A stretch of DNA of 64,000 nt from Paraburkholderia hospita (GTDB taxonomy: Bacteria; Pseudomonadota; Gammaproteobacteria; Burkholderiales; Burkholderiaceae): assembly GCF_002902965.1 (NCBI RefSeq), contig NZ_CP026107.1:2170001-2234000 (forward strand), given 5' to 3'. Shown here piece by piece: positions 1 to 8,676 of this stretch. Below the pieces are notes generated by a model that was not told the DNA's origin, made no database searches, and saw only the letters and a program-made list of their open reading frames with translations. The position numbers and the translations under genes were made by a program. How positions within the stretch are numbered: the first letter of the stretch is position 1; every line of letters begins with the position of its first letter.

Positions 1-3000
1 TTGCCCGACACGCACAGCGACCAGCCCGGCGTGTTGTCGATGATGCCGGGAACCGACTGACCCGACGAGAACGCGAGATACGCCTGCGTCGACGCATTCG
101 GCACACCCGTCGTGGTCCACGTTCCCCACGGAGCCGGGAACGCGCACGATGCGAAGTTCGAGCGAGCCACCGTCAATGCTTCGTTCTGCGTCGGCAGGCG
201 CATGCCGATAGCCGCGCAATACTGCTTGGCGACCGTCTGCGTGAACTGCGCGCCCTGGTTCGGGAACGTCGTGTAGTACTGCTGCCACACGAGGCCGCTG
301 ACGTTGTCCTTCACGTTCGGCACATACGGGCCCGACGGCAGACCTGCGATCGTCGAAGTCCACGTGCCCGGCTTCGCGCCGAGCAACGTGAAGCGCTCGG
401 TCTCGCTGCCGCATTGCGGCGCGTCGAACACCTGGAACTCGAACAGCGAATAACCATACTGCGTAGCGCGTTGCAGTCCGAGCATGCGGACATAGCGCGC
501 CGACGTGCTCGGGAACACCGTCGTTTCCGTGCCGCCGTGACCCGCGATGATCTGGTCGTTAGGCAGAACGTTCGTCCAGTTGCTGTTGTCGTTCGATACC
601 TGAAGCTTGTACGCCGACGCAGCCGCGTTCTCCCACATCAGCACGACCTTGTTGAAGGTCTGGATGGAGCCGAGATCGACCGTGATCCACGAAGGATCGA
701 TCTCCGGCGCCGACGACCAGCGCGATGCGACCGAGCCGTCCACTGCATTCTGTGCTGTCAGGCCGCCGTTCTGGTCGCTGCTCGACATCGCCTTCGCGTT
801 GAGCGCGAGGTTGCTGTTGTCCGCGCCGCTCACCGTCAGCGTGGCCGGGTCGCTCGTGACGCTGCCTGCGCTATTGGTGATCGTGACGGCGTAGTTGCCG
901 CCATCGCTGCCCTGCGCCGACGCAATCACGATGCTTGCCGAGTTCGTGCCGTACGGCTTGCCGTCCTTGGTCCATTGATACTTCAGCGGAGCCGAGCCGC
1001 TCGCGAGCACGTTGAAGGTCACGCTCTGACCGAACGGCACGCTCTGGCTATGCGGCTGCGACACGATGACGGGCGGCGTCGCGACGCTCACCGTCAGCGT
1101 TGCGTCCGCCGACGTGACCGTACCCGCGCTGTTGGTCACGACGGCTTTGTACACTGAGCCGCTATCCGACGTTTGCGTCGCGGGCGTGTCATACACGGGC
1201 TGGTTCGCACCGGGAATGGCCACGTCATTCTTCAGCCACTGATACGACAGCACGGGCGAACCGGCCGCGACCACCGTGAATTCCGCGCTCTGTCCGCTCG
1301 TAATGCTCAGCGACAGCGGTTGCGTGGTGATGGTCGGCGCAGCCGGTTGCACGACCTTCAAGTTCGCCTCACGCGACGTGACGCTGCTGTTGGCGTTGCG
1401 CACGGCGACGCTGTAGGTGATACCGTTGTCGCCCGACTGCACAGCGGGCGTCGTGTACGTGTAGCCGGTCGCGCCCGGAATGGCCGCGCCGTTCTTCATC
1501 CATTGATAGCTGATGGGCGCCGCGCCTGCCGACAGCACGTAGAACTGCCCGCTCTGCCCTTGCGTGACGATCTGATCGGCCGGTTGCGTGATGATCTTCA
1601 GCGCGCTAGGCGGCTGCGGACCGACCACGAGCGCATTACCGTTGAAGGTTTGCTGCGCGTTCGTCGGCACGACGTTGAACGTCGCGGTGCCGCTGCCGAG
1701 GCCCGGCGAACTCGCCGTCACCGTGACAGCACCCGGCGTGAATTGCGTCTTGACCGCAATACGCGTCACGCCGCCTTCGACCGACAGGTTCGGGTCGCCT
1801 GGCGCGTGATACGACAGCGGCTGGTTCGGCGTCACGTCGTGGTCGGAGCCGCCGCGATACGTGCCCGGACCGCTCACGCTGAACGTCAGGGTCTGCGATG
1901 CGTCCGGCACGCGAATGTTGTTCGCATCGACGACCGTCGCCGTGATGACGGCGGCATCCGTGCCGTTCGCGGTCAGCGCGAACGATTCGCCGCTCGGCTT
2001 GACGAGTTGGGGCTCGACCGTCAGTTGGATATGGTCGGCCGGGCCTGCCGTCACCAGCGAGTCATACGCTGCAACCTGGCGGTTGTTGTCGAGACACTCC
2101 GCCGTCAACGTGCCCGGCGCCCACTTGATGTTGTCCCAATGCACCTGCGTCGGCAGGGACGTCGTGTTCTGGGTCAGATCGGTCGGGTCCATCGACGTCG
2201 GATTCGGCACCTGGTCGCCGCCAATCAGCTCGCCATTGAGGCGCAGACGCACTGCGGGACAGTTGCTGAACGCGTTGACGGTCACGGTGCCGGCGCGGTT
2301 CCACGTGTGCGCGAGCTTGACCACAGGCTTGATCTCAAACGGCGTCCACGCCGCCTGATAGATGTAGTAGATCAGGCGCGGCAGACGGTTCGCGTCCATC
2401 ATCGACGCGCCATTGCCACGCACGGCCTCCGGCGCGATGCCGTCGGTCTGCGTGTTGATTTCACCCGGCGTATCGGCCAGATACCAGTGCGCAATACCAA
2501 ACGACTTGCCGGCTACGCTCTCCACCCAGGTCTTCAGATATTTGACCGCGAACGCCAGCTCGAAGTCGTATTTCCATCGACCAACGCCGTCGCCCCAATA
2601 CTCCGAGCCCCACGCGGGTGAATTCGGGTAGTCCTTCTTGACGTTGATGTCGCAACCGTTGCCGCTACAGCCGAGAATGTCGCCGTTGTTCGGATTCGGC
2701 GTACGGTCGGCCTGGGCGCGCGTGTTGATCGGGTCCCACACTTGCGACAGCGCCTTCAGCGATTGCGCGAATGCCGTGTCGGTTGCGCCGTTATCGGCTT
2801 CCCACGCGAGCACAGACGGATGGTTGCGATCATGAACGATCATGTCGCGATGCAGCTCGGTCTTCAGCGTGACGTTGTTCTGCGTCATGCACTTGACGCC
2901 GGCAGCCGTCTCCGCCGTGCAGATGACGGCGAAGCCGCCTTCGCCTTCGCCGCTCGGCTGAACCATCATCACGCCGTAGGCGTCGGCGGCATCGAGAAAA

Positions 3001-4232
3001 TCGCGGCCCTGGCTCGAATGGCCCGGACGGTACAGACTTCCGCCCGCCTGCGCGAGCAGGTTCAGGTCTCTCCATTGCAGCTCAGGCGGCACGGCCGAGC
3101 CGAGCGCCGGATAGTCGTAACGGCCCGAAGCGCCCCACAGATAGTGCGGGTGTCCGTTGATGATCGGGAAGTTCTGGTCCCAAGTGATCGTGCGGATGCC
3201 GAGTGGGCTTTCCGTCGTATCGACGACCACGCCGTCGATGCTGACGGAGTGAATCACGCGGTACAGATACGGCTTGCCGTAGATGCTGTTGTTCGGATAC
3301 CAGAGGTTCGGATTGGGAACCGTCAGCACCTGATCGAACAAGGTAGGCTGCAAGCCCGGCTGCACATTGGCGGGCACGGTGCGCGTATCCTGCCCGGTCA
3401 CCACGACGGTGCCGCCCGCGTCGACGATCTGCGTCGTCAACGTCACCTTCTGGTCGGTCGAGTACTCGTTCAGTACATTGGTCTGCACACGGATCGTCGC
3501 CGACGATGTGCTCGCCGCAACCGTCGCGACATACGTGCCCCACGTATTGAGCACGGCGTAGATGTTCTCGGGAATGTGCAAACGGTCCGTGATGTGCATC
3601 CACACAGGGCGGAACAGGCCCGTATCGTCCTGGCCGAAACGGAATGCGCCTGCGAAATCGGGCGACTCGAAGAACTTGTCGCCACGCGCAACCTTCACAG
3701 CCAGCACATTGTCCGTACCGTCGAATTTCACATAGTTCGTGATATCGACGATGAACGGAATGAACCCGAGCACGTGCGTCGCGTCTTTATTTATCTGGCT
3801 ATTGCCTCGAATCAACGTCCCGTTGATATAGACCTGCGCACCCGTATGCGCGCCCTCGAACTCGATATAGATCTTGCGGTTCGCAAAGGACGGATCGAGC
3901 GTGAAGTGCTTGCGATACCAGTTGATGTTGCCCGTCAGGTATCCCTGATCGCCGCCCGACTTCCAGTTGAGGAAGGTGTCGTTATCCGACGGCGTCTGCG
4001 GGACGCCAACCTGCGCCCAGCCCGAGTCGTTGAAACCCGGCTGCATCGCGTTGGTGTCGTCATTGTCCTTGACGTACTTCCAGGGCGTCGCGCCCAGATT
4101 GATCCTGATGTGATTGGATGGCGGAAGCGCTTCGCTCGCGACAGCGTGAGTCGCAACGCAAAGCAACATCATCCAAAGTACTACTAAACAGCATGCAAGC
4201 TGCCCCGTAAACAACCGAACGCGATAGCGCAT
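1..4232 (-). CDS. Secreted multi-domain glycoside hydrolase family 2 protein (3' end beyond window)
   Basis: An open frame of 1410 codons runs from ATG 4232 off the left edge. The N-terminus has a signal-peptide-like hydrophobic stretch ending near residue 35 (ATHAVAS). A GH2 sugar-binding region follows (INWYRKHF), then a TIM barrel with RNHPSVLAWEADN near residues 468-482 and GSEYWGDG near 542-549, where Glu544 is the likely nucleophile. C-terminal to this lie a linker beta-domain, three tandem Ig-like repeats (about 1610-830; each with a P-x-I-T-x-Q-P start and a Y-Q-W core), an F5/8 type C (discoidin) carbohydrate-binding domain (about 830-400), and a Lcl_C/DUF1566-like end (DNVSGLVWQ, then SLCVSG). 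It probably hydrolyses beta-galactosyl or related linkages in an extracellular polysaccharide; the exact substrate is not inferable. Family and domain order are clear. Confidence 0.85.
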   Translation of the reverse strand, partial: MRYRVRLFTGQLACCLVVLWMMLLCVATHAVASEALPPSNHIRINLGATPWKYVKDNDDTNAMQPGFNDSGWAQVGVPQTPSDNDTFLNWKSGGDQGYLTGNINWYRKHFTLDPSFANRKIYIEFEGAHTGAQVYINGTLIRGNSQINKDATHVLGFIPFIVDITNYVKFDGTDNVLAVKVARGDKFFESPDFAGAFRFGQDDTGLFRPVWMHITDRLHIPENIYAVLNTWGTYVATVAASTSSATIRVQTNVLNEYSTDQKVTLTTQIVDAGGTVVVTGQDTRTVPANVQPGLQPTLFDQVLTVPNPNLWYPNNSIYGKPYLYRVIHSVSIDGVVVDTTESPLGIRTITWDQNFPIINGHPHYLWGASGRYDYPALGSAVPPELQWRDLNLLAQAGGSLYRPGHSSQGRDFLDAADAYGVMMVQPSGEGEGGFAVICTAETAAGVKCMTQNNVTLKTELHRDMIVHDRNHPSVLAWEADNGATDTAFAQSLKALSQVWDPINTRAQADRTPNPNNGDILGCSGNGCDINVKKDYPNSPAWGSEYWGDGVGRWKYDFELAFAVKYLKTWVESVAGKSFGIAHWYLADTPGEINTQTDGIAPEAVRGNGASMMDANRLPRLIYYIYQAAWTPFEIKPVVKLAHTWNRAGTVTVNAFSNCPAVRLRLNGELIGGDQVPNPTSMDPTDLTQNTTSLPTQVHWDNIKWAPGTLTAECLDNNRQVAAYDSLVTAGPADHIQLTVEPQLVKPSGESFALTANGTDAAVITATVVDANNIRVPDASQTLTFSVSGPGTYRGGSDHDVTPNQPLSYHAPGDPNLSVEGGVTRIAVKTQFTPGAVTVTASSPGLGSGTATFNVVPTNAQQTFNGNALVVGPQPPSALKIITQPADQIVTQGQSGQFYVLSAGAAPISYQWMKNGAAIPGATGYTYTTPAVQSGDNGITYSVAVRNANSSVTSREANLKVVQPAAPTITTQPLSLSITSGQSAEFTVVAAGSPVLSYQWLKNDVAIPGANQPVYDTPATQTSDSGSVYKAVVTNSAGTVTSADATLTVSVATPPVIVSQPHSQSVPFGQSVTFNVLASGSAPLKYQWTKDGKPYGTNSASIVIASAQGSDGGNYAVTITNSAGSVTSDPATLTVSGADNSNLALNAKAMSSSDQNGGLTAQNAVDGSVASRWSSAPEIDPSWITVDLGSIQTFNKVVLMWENAAASAYKLQVSNDNSNWTNVLPNDQIIAGHGGTETTVFPSTSARYVRMLGLQRATQYGYSLFEFQVFDAPQCGSETERFTLLGAKPGTWTSTIAGLPSGPYVPNVKDNVSGLVWQQYYTTFPNQGAQFTQTVAKQYCAAIGMRLPTQNEALTVARSNFASCAFPAPWGTWTTTGVPNASTQAYLAFSSGQSVPGIIDNTPGWSLCVSG

Positions 4233-4868
4233 TATGGTTTCCTTGTCGTTCTTCCCGGTCTTTCTTTGAATAGATGTGGCTTTACGCTCACGCCATGCCG
4301 TAGAACGTTATCGACGCACGAGCACGCGCGCTCGCCGGTGCTTTAGCGCGACATGCGCGCCTGGTGCACCGATGAGTACGATTTCGCCACTTTTCAATTT
4401 TTGCCGAACGTATCAAATGCCAAGCAAACGTTTGCTCTTCGATTTGAATACGCTGGCTTAAAGACGCCCCAATCCCACTATTTAATTTTTCATGTGAAGG
4501 TGATAGTTGTTTTGATCTATTTCTTCTAATACATGGTGCCCGGTTTCGATCGGCGCCGCACGGAAACTGAAGTTCCCCGTCCCAGTGCAATTGTTGATGC
4601 TCCGATCGATCCTTAGCGTTGGCGCAGCATTTTTCTTTAGTTTTATGACAGTGATGTTACGAACAATTTCAAATGAGCAACAAACGCTTAAGCCTGTCAC
4701 CTAATGGAAAGTTCTCAAATCACTTGCCATTTAGCACAAGCTTTCAGTCTGCTCACAGCCACTCATCCGGTCGGGCATTAGACATTCATCAAATTTCAAA
4801 TGCACGCACAATGTAGTCAACACGATGTTGCATCGTGGGCAACATTGCCCGACCGTCCCACTCGCGAA
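4233..4868. other. AT-rich intergenic region upstream of the GH2 gene
   Basis: 636 bases without a convincing gene, clearly more AT-rich than the flanking coding DNA. It carries the upstream control region of the GH2 gene, including the perfect palindrome at 4423-4436. Short frames here lack family resemblance and ribosome-binding sites. Low GC suggests foreign DNA or a large regulatory region. Confidence 0.6.
4423..4436. promoter_or_regulatory. Perfect 14-bp palindrome of LacI/PurR operator type
   Basis: AGCAAACGTTTGCT is fully self-complementary and has the central CG and flanking AAA/TTT typical of LacI-family operators. It lies about 190 bases upstream of the GH2 start. No LacI gene is in the window, so the regulator would be encoded elsewhere. 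Confidence 0.5.
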
Positions 4869-5987
4869 TTACATTGTGGGATTCAACTGCGCGAACTCAC
4901 CCGACGCAAAAGAGATCTGTGCGCTTTCGATAAGGTGGTGCATATGCACTGCGTCGGCGAAAGTCGGCGCAGTACGTGTGCCATTCGTCACGTCGTGCGC
5001 GTAAGCCCAATAGAGTTCGGCCAGTTCCAGTACGGCGGAAGGCAGATCCGATTCCGGCAGGCGCAAATAGTGGGTCGGTACTTCGAGCCGTTCGAGCGGC
5101 TGCTTGTCGCCGTGCGCGCCGAAGATTGCATAGTCGTCGCCCACATCGCCGAAAGCCGACGCGTTCGTGATCCGCAAATCGCCTTCCGTCCCGGTGATGT
5201 CGATCTGCACGCCTGAGCCGTTGCGCTTGCCGCCTTCGATATGAACGGACACCACCGCGCTGTCGTTCAACATGCCGGCGAGCACGAGTTGATCGGGCGT
5301 CGATGTCGGTATCGAAACGCCTGTCTCCCGAATCGTCACCGACGGAAACTGGTTAGGCGTGAGTGCCGCGATGGAAACAGGCCAGCCGGTTCCCGAAAAG
5401 AGCATGTCGAGAAAGTGGCTGCCATAGATCGAAACCACTGATGAAAAGTTCTCCAGCGGCACAGTCCATTCGAGCGCGCGCGAACGCGTCGCCTGAAAGT
5501 AATTCATGCTCACATGCATGCGTACCGAACGCAGCTCGCCGACGTAACCTTGCTGGATCAGGTCGCGCACATAACGGTTATGCGGCGCGAGACGCCTTTG
5601 CAAGCCGACGACATGACGCACGCCGCGTTCTTCGGCCAGTCGCAACAGTTCTTCTGATTCAGCGAGCGTGGTCGTCAACGGCCATTCGCAGTACACGTGC
5701 TTGCCCGCCGCGATTACACGCCTGACCGTCTGCGCATGTTGCGGAGCCGTGTTCAGCACGATCACGAGATCGATGTCGGGACTTTCGATAAGTTCGTCGA
5801 TCGACTCAGCCACGCGGCCGATCCGATAGTCGCGTGCTGCTGCTTCGGCGGCTTCGTGCCGATGACTATAGATGGCCTGCAGCGTGTATTGCGGCAACAG
5901 ATCGAGCACGCGCAAATGACCGTGCCTCGCCCAGTTGCCGACGCCGATCACGCCGACGCGCAATGGCCCATTAAATGTTGCTTCCAT
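4869..5987 (-). CDS. Gfo/Idh/MocA family protein, Gal80-like
   Basis: 372 residues. An N-terminal Rossmann domain has GVIGVGNWARHGHL at residues 12-25, followed by the family's C-terminal alpha/beta domain. Where most family members carry E-K-P with the catalytic lysine, this protein has E101-W102-P103. The following stretch (QRRLAPHNRYVRDLIQQGYV) recalls the Gal80 branch, whose yeast member binds NAD(P) but acts as a regulator. The protein may therefore be a non-catalytic sensor or an oxidoreductase with an altered active site; the sequence does not decide. It stands alone on the minus strand, 45 bases downstream of the MDR gene, and may be co-transcribed with it. Confidence 0.8.
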   Translation of the reverse strand: MEATFNGPLRVGVIGVGNWARHGHLRVLDLLPQYTLQAIYSHRHEAAEAAARDYRIGRVAESIDELIESPDIDLVIVLNTAPQHAQTVRRVIAAGKHVYCEWPLTTTLAESEELLRLAEERGVRHVVGLQRRLAPHNRYVRDLIQQGYVGELRSVRMHVSMNYFQATRSRALEWTVPLENFSSVVSIYGSHFLDMLFSGTGWPVSIAALTPNQFPSVTIRETGVSIPTSTPDQLVLAGMLNDSAVVSVHIEGGKRNGSGVQIDITGTEGDLRITNASAFGDVGDDYAIFGAHGDKQPLERLEVPTHYLRLPESDLPSAVLELAELYWAYAHDVTNGTRTAPTFADAVHMHHLIESAQISFASGEFAQLNPTM

Positions 5988-6032
5988 GATTCTGAATTCT
6001 CCAGTGAATGACGGACGGTGATGGCACGCGTA

Positions 6033-7022
6033 TCACACCGACACCACGATGCGTCCAAAGTGCGCGTTGCGCTCGAGCACCGTATGCGCCTGCGCGATCT
6101 GGTCGAACGCAAAGCGATGCGCGATTACCGTCTTGAGCGCGCCCGACTGCAATCCGTTGAAGATGAATGCCGCCGCATCCGCCTGGCGTTGCGCGTCCGT
6201 GGTCGTCGAAAAGAGGTTGTAGCCATGCACGGTGATGCGCTTATAGAGTAGTGGCAACACGGGCAATACGGTGTCGTCGGGACTCAATGCGCCATAGAGC
6301 AGGATCGTGCCGCCGGGCCGCGTCGCGTCGATCAGACGCGCAAAGGCCTTGCCGCCGACAGGATCGAATACGAGGTCCGCGCCGCGTCCCTCGGTGATAC
6401 GTTGCACTGCTTCGACGAGATCTTCTTCGTCGGTGACGATCACGTGGTCGGCGCCGAGCGCGACAAGTGCGTCGCGTTTCTCACGCGTTCGGGTGAGCGC
6501 GACGGCCGTCGCGCCCAGATGCTTCGCCACCTGAATCGCGCCGATGCCCACCCCGCTCGACGCCGCGGGAATCAGCACGACATCGCCAGGTTTGACGCGC
6601 TCGTTTTCCGTGAATGCCGCGTAAGGCGTGATGAACACGTTCCAGATCGCCACCGCGTCTTCGTACGAAAGCCACGCGGGACTCTTCGCGACAGCGTGCG
6701 CGGGCGCCAGCACGAGTTCGCCGTACACGCCGTAATCGTTCATCGAAAACGACGGCACCGTACTGACGTGATCGCCGACGGCCACATGCGTGACGTTCGC
6801 GCCAACGGCATCCACCACGCCGGACGCTTCATAACCGACCCGCGCCGGCAGCTTCGCCGGCTCGACATACTCGCCGCGCCGCCACATCGACTCCGCGCGA
6901 TTCAGGCCGATGGCCTTCACACGAATACGCACTTCGTTAGCGCCAAGTTCGGGCGTGCCGATTTCCGTGTACTCGAAAACCTCGGGACCGCCGTGCTGCG
7001 CAAAGGTAATGATTTTCGCCAT
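6033..7022 (-). CDS. Zinc-independent MDR oxidoreductase (quinone oxidoreductase-like)
   Basis: 329 residues, the normal length for the quinone oxidoreductase branch of medium-chain dehydrogenases. The N-terminal GroES-like domain has GYEASGVVDAVGANV. The cofactor domain has AASSGVGIGAIQVAKHLGA near residues 153-171, the usual NADPH-binding loop. The cysteine ligands of the structural zinc site are absent, as expected for this branch. It likely reduces quinones or enones with NADPH in the cytosol. It is divergent from the Old Yellow Enzyme gene at 7347 across a 324-base spacer, so both may answer to the same electrophile stress. The substrate is unknown. Confidence 0.85.
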   Translation of the reverse strand: MAKIITFAQHGGPEVFEYTEIGTPELGANEVRIRVKAIGLNRAESMWRRGEYVEPAKLPARVGYEASGVVDAVGANVTHVAVGDHVSTVPSFSMNDYGVYGELVLAPAHAVAKSPAWLSYEDAVAIWNVFITPYAAFTENERVKPGDVVLIPAASSGVGIGAIQVAKHLGATAVALTRTREKRDALVALGADHVIVTDEEDLVEAVQRITEGRGADLVFDPVGGKAFARLIDATRPGGTILLYGALSPDDTVLPVLPLLYKRITVHGYNLFSTTTDAQRQADAAAFIFNGLQSGALKTVIAHRFAFDQIAQAHTVLERNAHFGRIVVSV

Positions 7023-7346
7023 GACTCGTTCCTTTCGTTCAATCCATCCATTACAGGCGCCTCGGAACGAAACGCCCCTTCAAGTGGTTCGAATTATCGG
7101 AATCGCCCTTTGCAGGATAAATGCGGCATCGCCGACATCACTGTTCTTTTGCCGCCAACAATCGCCTTTTCGACGGGCGAAGCCCCGTGCAGCAACGCTC
7201 GCGCGATTGCGGACACGGGTGTCCAAAGTGAGCGAACCCGTGGGCTGTTTTTCTGGCGCATCGCCGCATCTACATTAGCGTCAAGCGTCGCCGATCACCG
7301 GCATTACGCAGCAGCTTCCCTGAATCACTGGATTGTGGAGATTGAA
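7023..7346. other. Divergent intergenic region between MDR and OYE genes
   Basis: 324 bases that must hold both divergent promoters. No RNA gene, strong hairpin or convincing palindrome was seen. A GGAG at 7337-7340 serves as the ribosome-binding site of the gene starting at 7347. Confidence 0.5.
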
Positions 7347-8456
7347 ATGTCCAAACTGTTTTCGAAAGTCGCGGTCGGTTCGCACGACATCGCGCACCGC
7401 GTGGTCCTGGCTCCCCTCACCCGCATGCGTGCCGAAAGCGGCGCGCGCCCCGGCCCGCTGATGGCTGAATACTATGCGCAGCGTACGTCGCCGGGTGCAC
7501 TCCTGATCGGCGAAGCCACGATCGCGGCGCCGAACGGCAATGGCTATCTCGGCGCGCCTGGCCTGTACGACGACAGCCAGATCGCCGGCTGGAAAGCCGT
7601 CACCAACGCGGTGCATGCGAAAGGCGGCAAGATCTTTCTTCAGCTTTATCACGCGGGCCGACAATCGAACGCACAGTTGCAGCCCGATGGCGGCCGTCCC
7701 GTCGGACCGTCCGAAGTGCCGCACGGCGGCGTCGCGTACACGGAAGCGGGCTGGGTCCCCAATACGCCGAACCGCGCGCTGGAAACGGCGGAGATCGCGG
7801 GCATCGTCGAGAGCTTCCGCGCGGCTGCCGAGCGCGGCGTGGATGCAGGCTTCGACGGTGTCGAATTGCACGGCGCCAACGGCTATCTGTTCGATCAGTT
7901 CCTGCAGGACGGCAGCAACAAGCGCACGGACGAGTACGGCGGCTCGATCGCCAACCGCGCGCGCCTGCTGCTCGATGCGACCCGTGCCGTGATCTCTGTT
8001 TGGGGCGCGGACAAGGTTGCAGTGCGTCTCGGACCGAGCGGATCGTGGGGCGACATGTCCGACAGCAACCCCGAAGCGTTGTTCACGTATGTGGCCGACG
8101 AACTCGACAAGCTTGGCATTGCCTATCTGCATCTGATCGAGCCGCGTATCGCAGGCAACGTCGAAGACGAAGCGCGCGACCAGCAACCCGTCGCCGCGAA
8201 GTCGCTGCGTGCGCATTTTCATGGGCCGATCATCGCGGCGGGCGGCTTCGATGGCGAAAGCGCCGAAGCAATCCTGCAATCCGGCGATGCCGATCTCGTT
8301 GCATTCGGACGCCATTTCATCGCGAACCCGGATCTGCCCGAGCGGCTGCGCAAAGGTCTGCCGCTGAACCCGTACGACCGCGCGACGTTCTTCGGCGGCA
8401 CGGACGTGGGTTACACCGACTATGCATTCCACGACGAGGCCGCTGTCGCAGCGTGA
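7347..8456 (+). CDS. NADH:flavin oxidoreductase, Old Yellow Enzyme family (NemA-like)
   Basis: 369 residues from ATG 7347, preceded by GGAG. The frame is open much further upstream, but similarity begins at MSKLFSKV. This is an FMN-containing TIM barrel: the N-terminal APLTRMR includes Thr25, and H175-G-A-N178-G-Y180 supplies the substrate-anchoring His/Asn pair and the proton-donating Tyr of the OYE family. It reduces activated C=C bonds of enals, enones, nitroesters or N-ethylmaleimide with NAD(P)H. The divergent quinone-reductase-like gene at 7022 and the MFS exporter gene at 8677 suggest an electrophile-detoxification group. Confidence 0.92.
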   Translation: MSKLFSKVAVGSHDIAHRVVLAPLTRMRAESGARPGPLMAEYYAQRTSPGALLIGEATIAAPNGNGYLGAPGLYDDSQIAGWKAVTNAVHAKGGKIFLQLYHAGRQSNAQLQPDGGRPVGPSEVPHGGVAYTEAGWVPNTPNRALETAEIAGIVESFRAAAERGVDAGFDGVELHGANGYLFDQFLQDGSNKRTDEYGGSIANRARLLLDATRAVISVWGADKVAVRLGPSGSWGDMSDSNPEALFTYVADELDKLGIAYLHLIEPRIAGNVEDEARDQQPVAAKSLRAHFHGPIIAAGGFDGESAEAILQSGDADLVAFGRHFIANPDLPERLRKGLPLNPYDRATFFGGTDVGYTDYAFHDEAAVAA

Positions 8457-8490
8457 GGCGCGCGGGCCGTAACAGCTGATTCGTAGCGCA

Positions 8491-8530
8491 GCCGGAAGCG
8501 ATCATGCATTCACGCATGGTCGCTTCCGGC
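8491..8530 (+). terminator. Hairpin after the OYE gene
   Basis: A 17-bp stem (GCCGGAAGCGATCATGC and its near-perfect complement, one G-U pair) closes a 6-base loop 35 bases after the OYE stop. No T-run follows, so it is a putative terminator or mRNA-end stabiliser. Confidence 0.5.
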
Positions 8531-8676
8531 GTCAATCGCCGCCGATAGTGCGCGTCAATTGACCTGATCGACGCCGCCTCTTTATTCCTCAGTTTTTTCC
8601 TCATTGCACTTCGCAGCCGCCACGCGCGATCCACTTCGCGCGCGCCGACGGCTGCGCGCTTGCTGGAGCTTTTCAC

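Noticed and set aside
414..2621. Long plus-strand frames rich in Arg and Ala opposite the GH2 gene
   Set aside because: They are antisense shadows typical of GC-rich DNA; the minus frame has clear GH2, Ig and discoidin motifs.
4800..5216. Plus-strand frame overlapping the end of the Gfo/Idh/MocA gene
   Set aside because: No start site or similarity; antisense to a well-supported gene.
6402..7346. Extension of the Old Yellow Enzyme frame by 315 codons upstream
   Set aside because: It overlaps the minus-strand MDR gene and lacks similarity; the true start has a GGAG in front.
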